From contig JBEVLT010000105.1 in the NCBI GenBank assembly GCA_040509055.1, positions 1-23,161 of the forward strand: a stretch of DNA of 23,161 nt. The letters are read 5' to 3'. Both the position numbers and the translations under genes were made by a program. Below the pieces are notes generated by a model, which saw only the letters and a list, made by a program, of their open reading frames with translations, had not been told where the DNA came from and did not search any database. Below, piece after piece: positions 7,039 to 15,049 of the stretch (positions are counted from its first letter, which is position 1; each line of letters opens with the position of its first letter). This DNA is from JAJKIP01 sp040509055. Its GTDB lineage: Bacteria > Bacteroidota > Bacteroidia > Chitinophagales > Chitinophagaceae.

Positions 7039-9588
7039 TTATTTTTCCAGCCACACGGACGCTATTTCGAGGTCAACAGGCTTGCCTTCGCCGGCAATTA
7101 CCTGCAGCTTCTCTGCGTCGGCCAGCTGAAAGCCGCCGGCGCCACCCGCGCTGAACCACAAAGGTAAAAAGCCGGGATAGGGCCTCGGCAGCAATAAAAA
7201 CGAATCCGGCTGCAGGCGGTTGAGCGGGATGGCGATATCCGTCCAGCCCTCTCCGGGCGTGAGCGCCGCAGAAAATGCCCCGCCATCTTTTGTCACCAGC
7301 ACAATCTTTGTGGCGGCAGCGCTTTCTGTCCGTGCCCTGACCACCAGCCTCGTAAAGGCGGATAGCTCGGTTGACCGTCCTTTCAGCTTGTCGCCAAAAT
7401 AATATTGCCAGGCAATGACTTGCTGGTCTGCCAGCTTCGGCGCAATCATTTTCACCGCCAGTTGGCTGCTGACGGCAGAAGGCACAAACCGGAATACATT
7501 GTTGCGCCAGTCGGTATTGTACTGCACCAGCTTTGACCGGTCGGTATTGGTATTGAAAAGCTCCAGGCCACTGGCTTCTGAGGCTACAAGGGTTTGCCAG
7601 GTCTCGTTGTTCGTATTGTCCCAGGCATAGGGATCGCTTTTGCCGCCTCCGGGAAATACATAATGGTCGCTGCCTTTCCGGATAATGATCCGGTAGTTCA
7701 ATACACCAGGCGCAATAACATCGGCAGGCACTTCGGCAACATACTCACCGGCTCTTTTCCGTTGCATTGGGATCGTGCGCCAGCGCGGTATCGCCCGCAG
7801 TTCCAGCGATACGTTATCCGCAGTATCCAGCCCGGCGATGATGGCAGAAACAGTAAAGGGCTTACCAGCCGATACTTCAGCTAAGGGCGTGTGTGAAAGA
7901 GCCACGTCTTTAGCGTACGGTTGCGGCGCGACAAAAACAGTATTGGAAAGTCCTTCAGGATCCAGTCCGGCTCCTTTGGCCGTCAATAAGTAAACACCCG
8001 GCATTACCATAAAAGCGGAACCATCGCTGCTCACTACAGCGGCTTTATTTCCGCCGTTCTTCGCCCGTATTTCAAAACCGGCACCAAGGTCCGGAAGCGG
8101 AAGATCCATGCGGTTGCTTTGCCATTGTATGCGTGTCACTTCTTTTTTCGGAGAAGCTTTCTCAAACGGATCGCGGACCTGGATGGCATCCGGCATCACT
8201 TCCAGCCGCCACACGCCTTCTCTTATTTTGTCCAGGAAGTAGGCGCCCGTTCCTTCATATTGCACGACGGAAGAATTGCCTACACCGGCAATATGCTGCA
8301 GCCGGGACAGGTCTTTTGGTTGGGTAGTGGTGGAATTGGAATAATAAAACTCTTCTTCGCTGTTCATCTCGCTCAGCGACTGGCGATAGCTTACGCGAAA
8401 TACATCAAACACCGTATCCGCCGGGAAGCTGCCATACTCTTTGAGCCGTGGCACCCGGTGAAACACTTTTGATGCGATCAGCAGGCTGATCGCCTTGGAC
8501 GGGGTATAAGCCAGGCTCAGGTAATGCGTCTGGTATTCCGTATTGCCATAGGCGGTAGCCAGCGGGTCCCAGGCAAACTGGGTGCACCATTGAAAGCCTG
8601 CGGTACGGTAACTGCGGGCCATGGCCGGGTACAGGTACGATTGCAGGATATCGGCCGCATCGAACTCGTACACCATCCGGGCCTTGTTGCGATAAGCAGG
8701 TACGGTATCGAAGGGGATGGTATAGCGGTCCACGTGCGGCAGGAAATTTCCTTTCTGCTCATAACCCGCTACCAGGCCGCTGGGATACCACTGGAAGCTA
8801 TGCCCGTCCACGTTGGCCGCAGCAATGGCGCCGGCATACCGGGGCGATTCGCTGATGTTGTAAAACACGGGTTTGGTCCAGCCCGTGCCGCGGACGGCGG
8901 CAGCCAGGCGGTTCACGTATTCCGTGGTCTTTTCCTTTGGCCCGCTGTGATGTGGCTCGTTGTTGATCTCGGTGGCAATAATGTTTGCGTCGTCGCGGTA
9001 AGAGGTTTTGGTATACGGGTTTACATGCGTCATCAGCTGCCGCAGGTAATTTTCCTGTGCCTGGATGGCCTCTTCTTTTACCACTGCCGGCCCTTTTCCA
9101 TACACGCGGGAGAAACCCGGCGTTCTTTCGTCCCGCTCGGGATAACCGTTGCCCCAGAATGCGATCGGCGTGATCAGTACGTAGATATGATGCTGCTGCA
9201 ACCGGTACAGCAGGTAGTCAAACAGGTCAAGGTGCTCGTTGGTCAGCAGGTTGCCCAGCGAGTCCGTGATCTCGGTATCCCAGATATGGACGCGAAATGC
9301 ATCCAGCCCCAGCCGGGCAAAATGATACACGTCTTCGTCGATGGCCTGTTTGAGGTCCTTGCCCAGCGCTTTGTGCGAGCGGTAACCATAGGCAAACGGC
9401 ACCGTGTAGTTGACGCCGAAAAAAGCAGCTTCTTTTTTATCGGTTGTCCAGCGCAGCACACCCTGTTTGTCCACGTACACCTTGTTTTGCTTCCCGGGTT
9501 GTGCGTGTAAACGATTGCACAAAAGCGCTAAAAAAAGAAAACTGACGATACCAAAACCTGTCTTTACGATGCGGATCCTGAGCAGCAT
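7039..9588 (-). CDS. Secreted clan GH-A glycosidase, putative beta-galactosidase (GH147-like?)
   Basis: An 849-residue protein with a signal peptide (residues 1-30, ending RLHAQ) and an N-terminal TIM-barrel glycosidase domain (about 37-400). A probable acid/base Glu211 lies in ATEINNEP and a probable nucleophile Glu308 in MVYEFD; this is the clan GH-A arrangement. The C-terminal half (about 400-849) is beta-rich, and its last 170 residues resemble a carbohydrate-binding or jelly-roll fold. The size, architecture and company of two GH53 domains and a GH2 suggest an exo-acting beta-1,4-galactosidase; GH147 is my best guess from memory, and a GH5-like enzyme is the alternative. The ATG at 9588 lies 7 bases after the upstream GH53 stop. 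An ATG at 9609 would overlap that gene by 14 bases. Codons 22-28 contain a LacI-type operator sequence. Confidence 0.72.
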   Translation of the reverse strand: MLLRIRIVKTGFGIVSFLFLALLCNRLHAQPGKQNKVYVDKQGVLRWTTDKKEAAFFGVNYTVPFAYGYRSHKALGKDLKQAIDEDVYHFARLGLDAFRVHIWDTEITDSLGNLLTNEHLDLFDYLLYRLQQHHIYVLITPIAFWGNGYPERDERTPGFSRVYGKGPAVVKEEAIQAQENYLRQLMTHVNPYTKTSYRDDANIIATEINNEPHHSGPKEKTTEYVNRLAAAVRGTGWTKPVFYNISESPRYAGAIAAANVDGHSFQWYPSGLVAGYEQKGNFLPHVDRYTIPFDTVPAYRNKARMVYEFDAADILQSYLYPAMARSYRTAGFQWCTQFAWDPLATAYGNTEYQTHYLSLAYTPSKAISLLIASKVFHRVPRLKEYGSFPADTVFDVFRVSYRQSLSEMNSEEEFYYSNSTTTQPKDLSRLQHIAGVGNSSVVQYEGTGAYFLDKIREGVWRLEVMPDAIQVRDPFEKASPKKEVTRIQWQSNRMDLPLPDLGAGFEIRAKNGGNKAAVVSSDGSAFMVMPGVYLLTAKGAGLDPEGLSNTVFVAPQPYAKDVALSHTPLAEVSAGKPFTVSAIIAGLDTADNVSLELRAIPRWRTIPMQRKRAGEYVAEVPADVIAPGVLNYRIIIRKGSDHYVFPGGGKSDPYAWDNTNNETWQTLVASEASGLELFNTNTDRSKLVQYNTDWRNNVFRFVPSAVSSQLAVKMIAPKLADQQVIAWQYYFGDKLKGRSTELSAFTRLVVRARTESAAATKIVLVTKDGGAFSAALTPGEGWTDIAIPLNRLQPDSFLLLPRPYPGFLPLWFSAGGAGGFQLADAEKLQVIAGEGKPVDLEIASVWLEK
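9504..9521 (-). promoter_or_regulatory. LacI-type operator copy inside the clan GH-A gene
   Basis: Read on the minus strand this is TGTGCAATCGTTTACACG, matching 17 of 18 bases of the operator upstream of susC. Extended to 9505-9524, 20 bases (TTTTGTGCAATCGTTTACAC) are identical to 18142-18161. It falls in codons 22-28, coding LLCNRLH of the signal peptide. Binding is inferred from sequence identity; the position inside a gene is unusual. Confidence 0.6.
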
Positions 9589-9595
9589 ATTCTTA

Positions 9596-10648
9596 TTAAT
9601 TAAATGCATTCAGTGCGGTGGTTGGCTTACCTGCGTTATCAAAAGCACCCTTTGTGTAACCCTGCCAGTTGCCGTATGCTTCGGGCTCCCAGTACAGCAC
9701 CCCAATCCCTTTGCCGCCGGTCACCGATTTCGTTTTGGCGATCAGGTCGGTCAGGAAAGCATTGCAGGCAGCTGGCTGGTCCCAGCTCATTCCTACTTCC
9801 AGCACCATCACCTCCTTGCTGTAGCGGGCCACCATGTCGTTCATATTCGTCAGGCATTGGGCATTCATGGTACCCCAGGTGGCCGGTTCGGGGTACAGGG
9901 ACATACCGATCACATCCCATTTGCCGCCATTGCTTTTCAACCCGTCAAAGAGCCAGCGGAACAGGGAGTTGTCGTTGCCGTTGGACACATGCACGATCAC
10001 TTTGGCCGAAGGGAATACGTTTTTCACAGCATCATAGCCGGCATTGACCAGTTGTGCAAAGTTGCTCATGTTGATGGATGCTTTTCCTTCGGGCCACAGC
10101 ATACCGTCATTGGTTTCGTTACCTACCTGCACCCACTCGGGGGTGACGCCGCTGTTTTTCAGCGCGGTCAATACATCATTGGTATGGCCGGCCAGCAGGG
10201 TCTTCAGGTTGGCAAGGCTCTGCGAGGCCCAGGCGGCCGGTTTGGTCTGTTGCCCGGGATCGGCCCAACTGTCGCTGTAATGAAAGTCGATCATCACGCG
10301 CATGCCCAGGTTTTTGGCGCGTACTGCTTTGGCTACCACATCGGCTGTATTATTCCAGCCTCCGGCGGGGTTTACCCACACGCGCAGGCGAATGGTATTC
10401 ATACCCAGGCTTTTCAGGAGCGTCATACATTCCTGCTCCGTGCCGCTGCTGTTAAAAAATTTTTTACCGCCCGCTTCCATTTGCGTCACCCAGCTTACAT
10501 CCGCACCCTTTGCAAACACGGCGGTGGATGGAGTGGGGGGTGGCTGTGGCGGAGCCGGGGGGTCAAAATTGTCCTGTTTGTTACAGGCAAGGGCGGCTGT
10601 AAGCACTGCCAGGAACAGTGTTTTTTGCAAGGTCGTTTTTTTCAACAT
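9596..10648 (-). CDS. GH53 endo-beta-1,4-galactanase, lipoprotein
   Basis: A 350-residue lipoprotein. The signal peptide ends in a lipobox, ALAC, with the lipidated Cys22. Charged residues after it (CNKQDN) and a proline-rich linker (30-40) suggest display on the outer-membrane surface. The GH53 domain fills about 44-350: KGADVSWV, RLRVWVNP, FHYSDSWADP (122-131), acid/base Glu178 in VQVGNETNDG, nucleophile Glu284 in VMVLEVG, and VLYWEPEAYGNW near the end. GH53 enzymes cleave internal beta-1,4-galactosyl bonds, so this is the likely surface enzyme that makes oligomers for SusCD import. It is the first gene after the strong terminator at 10690-10728 and is followed 7 bases later by the clan GH-A enzyme. 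Its core is clearly related to the fused GH53 domain downstream but diverged, so a recent duplication is unlikely. Confidence 0.93.
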   Translation of the reverse strand: MLKKTTLQKTLFLAVLTAALACNKQDNFDPPAPPQPPPTPSTAVFAKGADVSWVTQMEAGGKKFFNSSGTEQECMTLLKSLGMNTIRLRVWVNPAGGWNNTADVVAKAVRAKNLGMRVMIDFHYSDSWADPGQQTKPAAWASQSLANLKTLLAGHTNDVLTALKNSGVTPEWVQVGNETNDGMLWPEGKASINMSNFAQLVNAGYDAVKNVFPSAKVIVHVSNGNDNSLFRWLFDGLKSNGGKWDVIGMSLYPEPATWGTMNAQCLTNMNDMVARYSKEVMVLEVGMSWDQPAACNAFLTDLIAKTKSVTGGKGIGVLYWEPEAYGNWQGYTKGAFDNAGKPTTALNAFN

Positions 10649-10689
10649 AACGGATTGAAGTTAAGATTTGATCTGAAAAATTCCGGGCT

Positions 10690-10728
10690 AAAAAAAATGC
10701 CAGCCCTAAAACTTAAAGAGCTGGCATT
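10690..10728 (-). terminator. Intrinsic terminator between binding-protein and enzyme genes
   Basis: On the minus strand AATGCCAGC (10728-10720) pairs perfectly with GCTGGCATT (10704-10696), a 9-bp stem with a 15-base loop, followed directly by a run of about eight T residues. It begins 18 bases after the stop of the SusE/F-like gene and ends 41 bases before the GH53 start. Both flanking genes point the same way, so it probably reduces rather than abolishes enzyme transcription. Confidence 0.85.
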
Positions 10729-10745
10729 AATACATTACATCGGTT

Positions 10746-12551
10746 TTATTGAGGCGTGACGGTATAGGTTCCCGTCAGGAAATTCACATTGATTTTATAG
10801 TTACCTGATGTAGCCGGGGCCGGGGTGTTCGTGCCCGGTACCGCTCCATCTGCCAGCAGCGCACCGCCTGTAGCGCTGGCGCCACCGTACTTATGATCCC
10901 AGCTGCCATTCACCGGCAGGAACAGATAGCTCTTCCCGGTGGTCAGGGGAAGCGTCAGCTCGAACTCGGTCAGGTTGATCCGGGTAAACTGCTGTGACGG
11001 CACCGGAACAGGATTGTTCCATTGTCCCGCCGTGGCATCGCCGACAATAAATAAATTGTCCGGAACAGGCATTGGCCCGGCATACGGCGTCACAGAATAG
11101 GTATTGGTCTGGAAGTTCACTACGATCAGGTAGTTGCCGGTTACCGCCGGGGCCGGGGTATTGGAACCCGGTACAGCCCCATCAGCCAGCAGCGTACCGC
11201 CGGTGGCACTGGCGCCGCCGTACTTATGATCCCAGCTGCCGTTGACCGGCAGGAACAGGTAGCTCTTGCCGGCTGTAAGGTTCACCACCAATGCATAGGA
11301 AGAGGCATCGATCCTGGTAAATTGCTGCGAAGGAGTGGGAACAGGATTGTTCCACTGTCCGGGCGTAGCATCGCCTACGATATACAGGTTGGGAGGTATC
11401 GTTGCTGTAAAGGGTGTCACTGTATATGTACCTGTCTGGAAATTAACCACGATCTGGTAAGTACCGCTTGTAGCAGGAGACGGGGTATTGGAAGATGGTA
11501 CGGCACCATCCGTCAGCAGCGCGCCGCCTGTAGCGCTGGCGCCGCCATATTTGTGGTCCCAGCTGCCATTTACCGGCAGGAGCAAATAGCTCTTTCCTGC
11601 CGTCAGGTTGATGACAATGCCATAGGAAACCGCATCGATCCGGCTGAATTGCTGCGAAGGCAGCGGCACAGGGTTGGTCCAGCCGCCGGGTGTGGCATCA
11701 CCCACGATATACAGGGTGGGCGGCACCGGTGTAAAGGTGGTCACCTTGATCGTTGCCACATTGGAATAAACCATCGGTGTGGTATAGCCGGCTCCCAGGT
11801 AGCTGACGATCCTGAATTCCACATCTTTGGTAGAGCCACCGATCACACCGGCGGCAATGGCCATATTGTTCAGGTCGTTTACGGTAAAGCTGGTCGTTAA
11901 CGAAGTACCCAGCTGTTTTACCTGGGGGCTGGCAAATGCAGTACCTGCCACAGCCGCCTGCAGTGCATAGCTGATGGTATTGGCGCCATACGGGCTGGCA
12001 TTCCAGTTAAAGGAAACGGCCGTATTGGAAGCATTGCTCACCAGCAGCACCAGCGGAGTGGTGGAAGAAGGCGTCAGCGTGATGGGCACCAGGTAAGAGG
12101 CAATGGTAACCTTGATGGTATTGGACCTGCGCAGCTCGTTGTTGTTGCCATACGAAGAGCTGACCCTGATGTCGAAAGAAAAGGTCTGCCCCGGCGCAAA
12201 TCCGAAGTCGGCCAGCAGGTCGTTCAGCTGTTTGCCGGTAAAGGAAACGCTCAGCGCCCCGGTTACGATCCTTGTTTTTTCCTTTGCAAAATTGCGGCTG
12301 GCAGAGTCGATCTCGAGAATGAATTTCTGTGAAGCCGAATCGGTCGCATACCCGGGATTGTCCCAGGAAAACGTGACCACGGTGTTCAGAGAATCGGCCG
12401 CGGTTGGCGCAATGGTTGTGCTGGAGGCCGTCAGGGTGATATCACGCCCCTGACCATGCGTGGCCAGCTCATCTTTCTTATCGCAGGAAGTAAACGCTAT
12501 AGCCGCTAAAACTATAGTTGTCAGCCAGGATAATTTATTGAATAGTTTCAT
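10746..12551 (-). CDS. SusE/SusF-like surface glycan-binding lipoprotein with three tandem modules
   Basis: A 601-residue lipoprotein with lipobox FTSC (Cys23) followed by KKDE, the charged stretch typical of surface-exposed Bacteroidota lipoproteins. Two SusE-type Ig-like domains (about 35-150 and 155-272) are followed by three near-identical modules at 280-380, 389-489 and 500-600. Each reads (L/F)(Y/F)IVGDAT..W.NPVP.PSQQF.RI, then GKSYL.LPVNGSWDHKYGGASATGG, DGAVP..NTP.PA and YTVTP. The modules resemble the SusE/SusF C-terminal carbohydrate-binding domains. In SusE/F these bind starch; with three galactan-type catalytic domains downstream, galactan is the more likely ligand here (inference). 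Three copies should raise avidity. It follows the shorter SusE-like gene by 18 bases and is followed by an intrinsic terminator. Confidence 0.88.
   Translation of the reverse strand: MKLFNKLSWLTTIVLAAIAFTSCDKKDELATHGQGRDITLTASSTTIAPTAADSLNTVVTFSWDNPGYATDSASQKFILEIDSASRNFAKEKTRIVTGALSVSFTGKQLNDLLADFGFAPGQTFSFDIRVSSSYGNNNELRRSNTIKVTIASYLVPITLTPSSTTPLVLLVSNASNTAVSFNWNASPYGANTISYALQAAVAGTAFASPQVKQLGTSLTTSFTVNDLNNMAIAAGVIGGSTKDVEFRIVSYLGAGYTTPMVYSNVATIKVTTFTPVPPTLYIVGDATPGGWTNPVPLPSQQFSRIDAVSYGIVINLTAGKSYLLLPVNGSWDHKYGGASATGGALLTDGAVPSSNTPSPATSGTYQIVVNFQTGTYTVTPFTATIPPNLYIVGDATPGQWNNPVPTPSQQFTRIDASSYALVVNLTAGKSYLFLPVNGSWDHKYGGASATGGTLLADGAVPGSNTPAPAVTGNYLIVVNFQTNTYSVTPYAGPMPVPDNLFIVGDATAGQWNNPVPVPSQQFTRINLTEFELTLPLTTGKSYLFLPVNGSWDHKYGGASATGGALLADGAVPGTNTPAPATSGNYKINVNFLTGTYTVTPQ
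10752..11714 (-). repeat. Three tandem binding-module repeats (about 300 bp each)
   Basis: Copies lie at 11412-11714, 11085-11387 and 10752-11054, with periods of 327 and 333 bp including linkers. DNA identity is high by eye, and 20-base stretches such as GTACTTATGATCCCAGCTGC are exact between the last two copies. A fourth, more diverged copy of the module ends the neighbouring gene (about 12573-12902). This is duplication within a gene, not a mobile element. Confidence 0.88.
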
Positions 12552-12569
12552 ATGCAGTAGCTTTTGTAG

Positions 12570-13412
12570 TTAGAGTTTAACAACGGTGTACTTGCCCAGC
12601 TGGAAGTTCACGGTAATTTTATAATTCCCGCTGACCAGCGGCCCGGGCATGTCTGTGTTAAAGGTAGCGTTACCGCCATTGTACCCGAAATCACCTCCGT
12701 CCGGCGACTGCGAAGAGCTCTGAACGGCATATTTGTTATCCCAGGATCCATTGACCGGAAGGAACAGGTAATGCTTACCGCCGCCAGTCAGGGGCAGGGT
12801 TATTTCATACATCGTATTGCTCAGCTTGGTAAACTCCTGGGCCGGCGTCGGAACAGGATTGGTCCACTCGGCAGGTGTAGCGTCACCTACAATATACAGG
12901 TGTCCGGACGGCGGCGGCGTTACTTTGGGAGGTGGCTGAAAAGGCTTGGTCTTAAACGAGACAACGTTCGACGTGAGCTTTACAGCCGAGCCGATGCTCG
13001 AGGTCACCCTTACCTGCAAGGTATATTCCCGGCGCGGATCCAGTTGCAGCAGCATGTCGTTTCCGAGGATATTATTCAACTCAGCTACGGTGTAGGACTT
13101 GCTCAGCTCTTTGGATACAACAGTGCTGACCTTTTTGCTGCTTCCGAAATTGGCGCCCAGTGTATCCATCTCGATCGTATAGGTCACGTCATGCGAACTG
13201 GTGCCCGTGGTAAACATATAGTCGGGATTCGTCCAGTTGAATACGATGGCTGTGTTGGCTTCCTGGCCGGACTCCAGGCTCACCGTTGCGGTCGATGCAG
13301 TAAGCACCGGCGCTGTTCCGCCTTCATAATAATCTTTGGTCTCCGTCTTCTCGCACGAACTCATGCCGGAAACAAAAGCCGAAAAGGCAAGTAATCGGAA
13401 TATATTTTTCAT
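12570..13412 (-). CDS. SusE-like outer-membrane lipoprotein, single binding module
   Basis: A 280-residue lipoprotein with lipidated Cys20 (MSSC) followed by the charged EKTETKD. A SusE-type N-terminal domain spans about 32-155 (VSLESGQEANTAIVFNW; TSNVVSFKTKPF). A proline-rich linker (159-168) precedes one C-terminal module (171-280) that begins HLYIVGDATPAEWTNPVP and includes YLFLPVNGSWDNKYA. This is the same module that occurs three times in the next gene, though more diverged, with an SQSPDGGDFGYNGG insert. The likely role is glycan capture next to SusCD. I place the start at the ATG at 13412 (MKNIF), 19 bases after the SusD stop; an ATG at 13424 adds MLLI only. The stop is 18 bases from the next start, so the genes are cotranscribed. 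Confidence 0.85.
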   Translation of the reverse strand: MKNIFRLLAFSAFVSGMSSCEKTETKDYYEGGTAPVLTASTATVSLESGQEANTAIVFNWTNPDYMFTTGTSSHDVTYTIEMDTLGANFGSSKKVSTVVSKELSKSYTVAELNNILGNDMLLQLDPRREYTLQVRVTSSIGSAVKLTSNVVSFKTKPFQPPPKVTPPPSGHLYIVGDATPAEWTNPVPTPAQEFTKLSNTMYEITLPLTGGGKHYLFLPVNGSWDNKYAVQSSSQSPDGGDFGYNGGNATFNTDMPGPLVSGNYKITVNFQLGKYTVVKL

Positions 13413-13431
13413 AATTAATAACATTAAAAGA

Positions 13432-15021
13432 TTAATAGCCGGGGTTTTGAGTCAGGTTGTTATTCGCGCTCACCTCGGAAGAAGGGATCGGGAACAGGTT
13501 ATACTTCGCGTCCACGGCAGTACCATTGGCCACATTTCCTTTCCAGGGCCACAGGTAGGAGGACGTAACAAATTTATTAAACCGGATCAGGTCGGTGCGG
13601 CGGAAGCCTTCCCAGTAAAACTCTCTTCCTCTTTCATCCAGGATCATGTCCACCGTAAGAATACCAATATTGCCGGATGTATTTCCATAAGCCCGTTCAC
13701 GCAGTTTGTTGAAATAGGTGCGAGCCTGGGTGGCATCTCCACCGGTACCGCCGCGCAGCACCGCTTCGGCATAGATCAGGTATTGCTCTGCCAGCCTGAA
13801 CAGGGGCATGTCGATACCTACGCCCAGGTCCTGCTGCTGGTATCCCAGTGAGCCATCCCTATTAATATTCTTGAACTTGGTAACGGCAAACCCATCGGAA
13901 ATGCGGTTCACGATCTCGAGCTGGCGGCCGGTTGAATGAAAGTTGGCCCGCTTGTCGGTAGCACCGGTGTAATCGGGAAATAAGTTCGGCAGGTTCTTCG
14001 TGGTGCGGTTACCACCCCAGCCGGTCACCCCCACTACGTTGAGGCCGATATCCGAAGCCGATCCGGCCCAGACAATATAGTTGGTACCCCCGTAGTTCTG
14101 CGCTTTTTGCCCATCGTAGTTGATGGTAAAAATAAGCTCGTTGGTACACTTGTAATTATCATTCAGGAACAGCCAGTTGTAAGTTGCCTCCAGGCTGTAT
14201 CCCGCATCGATTACTTTTTTGGAATAGGTGATCGCATCCGTGTACCGGGGCGTACCGGTATACACTTCAGCATTCAGGTACATGCGTGCCAGCAAGGCGT
14301 TCGCAGCACCCTGGTCGGCCCTGCCGTATTCGTTGGCCCTTGCCGCAGGCAGGGTAGCCGAAATGGCTTTCAATTCCGATTCGACGTAGTCAAACAGTTC
14401 TTTACGCTTGATCTGCCTGGGCATGCCGGCGCCGATCGCATCGTTCTCCGTAGCGAAAGAAGGATTGCCAAAGGCATCCATCAGCACCCAATACTGGAAA
14501 GCGCGTAAAAAACGTGCTTCGGGAATATAAGAACGGATCATGTCTGCATCTGCGCCTGTAATACCCCGCTCGGACAGGCGGGCATCCGTAGACTGCCTGA
14601 TAAATTCATTGCACAGCAGGATCTGGTAGGCCGAACGAACGTACAGCCCCAGCAGCATCCGGTTGCCGGCAGACCAGTTCAGGTTGTGAAAATCATGCAG
14701 CCCGGCATCGGTATTACCGCTCCAGGAAGCATTGTCGATGGCTTCGTCCGTGCTCAGTTCCTGTGTGTTCCAGAACATGCGGATAAAATCGGAGTTGCCT
14801 TCATCGATCGTATTGGGATCGATGTCCGGCTGGCCGGCAGGCCCCTGGTTGCCGGTAAGGGCAAAGGCGCCGTATAATTTGGCAAACCCCTGCTTGTAAC
14901 CCTCGGCCGTAGCATAGGCCACATCTACCGTTACCCCGTTCGTAGGCTTCAGGTCCAGCGTTTTTTCGCAGGAAGAGAGAATGATCGCTGATAAAACGAA
15001 TAGAGAAATACTCTTTTTCAT
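13432..15021 (-). CDS. SusD/RagB-family nutrient-binding outer-membrane lipoprotein
   Basis: A 529-residue SusD-family lipoprotein with lipidated Cys18 (ILSSC) and the typical N-terminus CEKTLDLKP. TPR-like helical segments include ARFLRAFQYWVLMDAFGNPSF, RANEYGRADQGAANALLARMYLNAEVYTG in part, and the C-terminal SusD signatures FRLAEQYLIYAEAVLRGG, LDERGREFYWEGFRRTDLIRF and NLFPIPSSEVSANNNLTQNPGY in part. SusD forms a lid over the SusC barrel on the cell surface and captures oligosaccharides for TonB-driven import. It starts 28 bases after the SusC stop, the standard arrangement, and is followed by the SusE-like gene. Ligand specificity cannot be read from sequence; galactan oligomers are inferred from the downstream enzymes. 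Confidence 0.96.
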   Translation of the reverse strand: MKKSISLFVLSAIILSSCEKTLDLKPTNGVTVDVAYATAEGYKQGFAKLYGAFALTGNQGPAGQPDIDPNTIDEGNSDFIRMFWNTQELSTDEAIDNASWSGNTDAGLHDFHNLNWSAGNRMLLGLYVRSAYQILLCNEFIRQSTDARLSERGITGADADMIRSYIPEARFLRAFQYWVLMDAFGNPSFATENDAIGAGMPRQIKRKELFDYVESELKAISATLPAARANEYGRADQGAANALLARMYLNAEVYTGTPRYTDAITYSKKVIDAGYSLEATYNWLFLNDNYKCTNELIFTINYDGQKAQNYGGTNYIVWAGSASDIGLNVVGVTGWGGNRTTKNLPNLFPDYTGATDKRANFHSTGRQLEIVNRISDGFAVTKFKNINRDGSLGYQQQDLGVGIDMPLFRLAEQYLIYAEAVLRGGTGGDATQARTYFNKLRERAYGNTSGNIGILTVDMILDERGREFYWEGFRRTDLIRFNKFVTSSYLWPWKGNVANGTAVDAKYNLFPIPSSEVSANNNLTQNPGY

Positions 15022-15049
15022 ATAGCTCGTTTAATTGAATTAGCAGAAA

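Noticed and set aside
9410..10759. 449-codon open frame on the + strand opposite the GH53 and clan GH-A genes
   Set aside because: It spans two well-supported minus-strand genes and a terminator, with low-complexity His/Gly-rich translation and no motif.
10752..11714. Regular about 330-bp repeats as a possible CRISPR or mobile element
   Set aside because: Units are far too long for CRISPR repeats, stay in one reading frame and encode a protein module.
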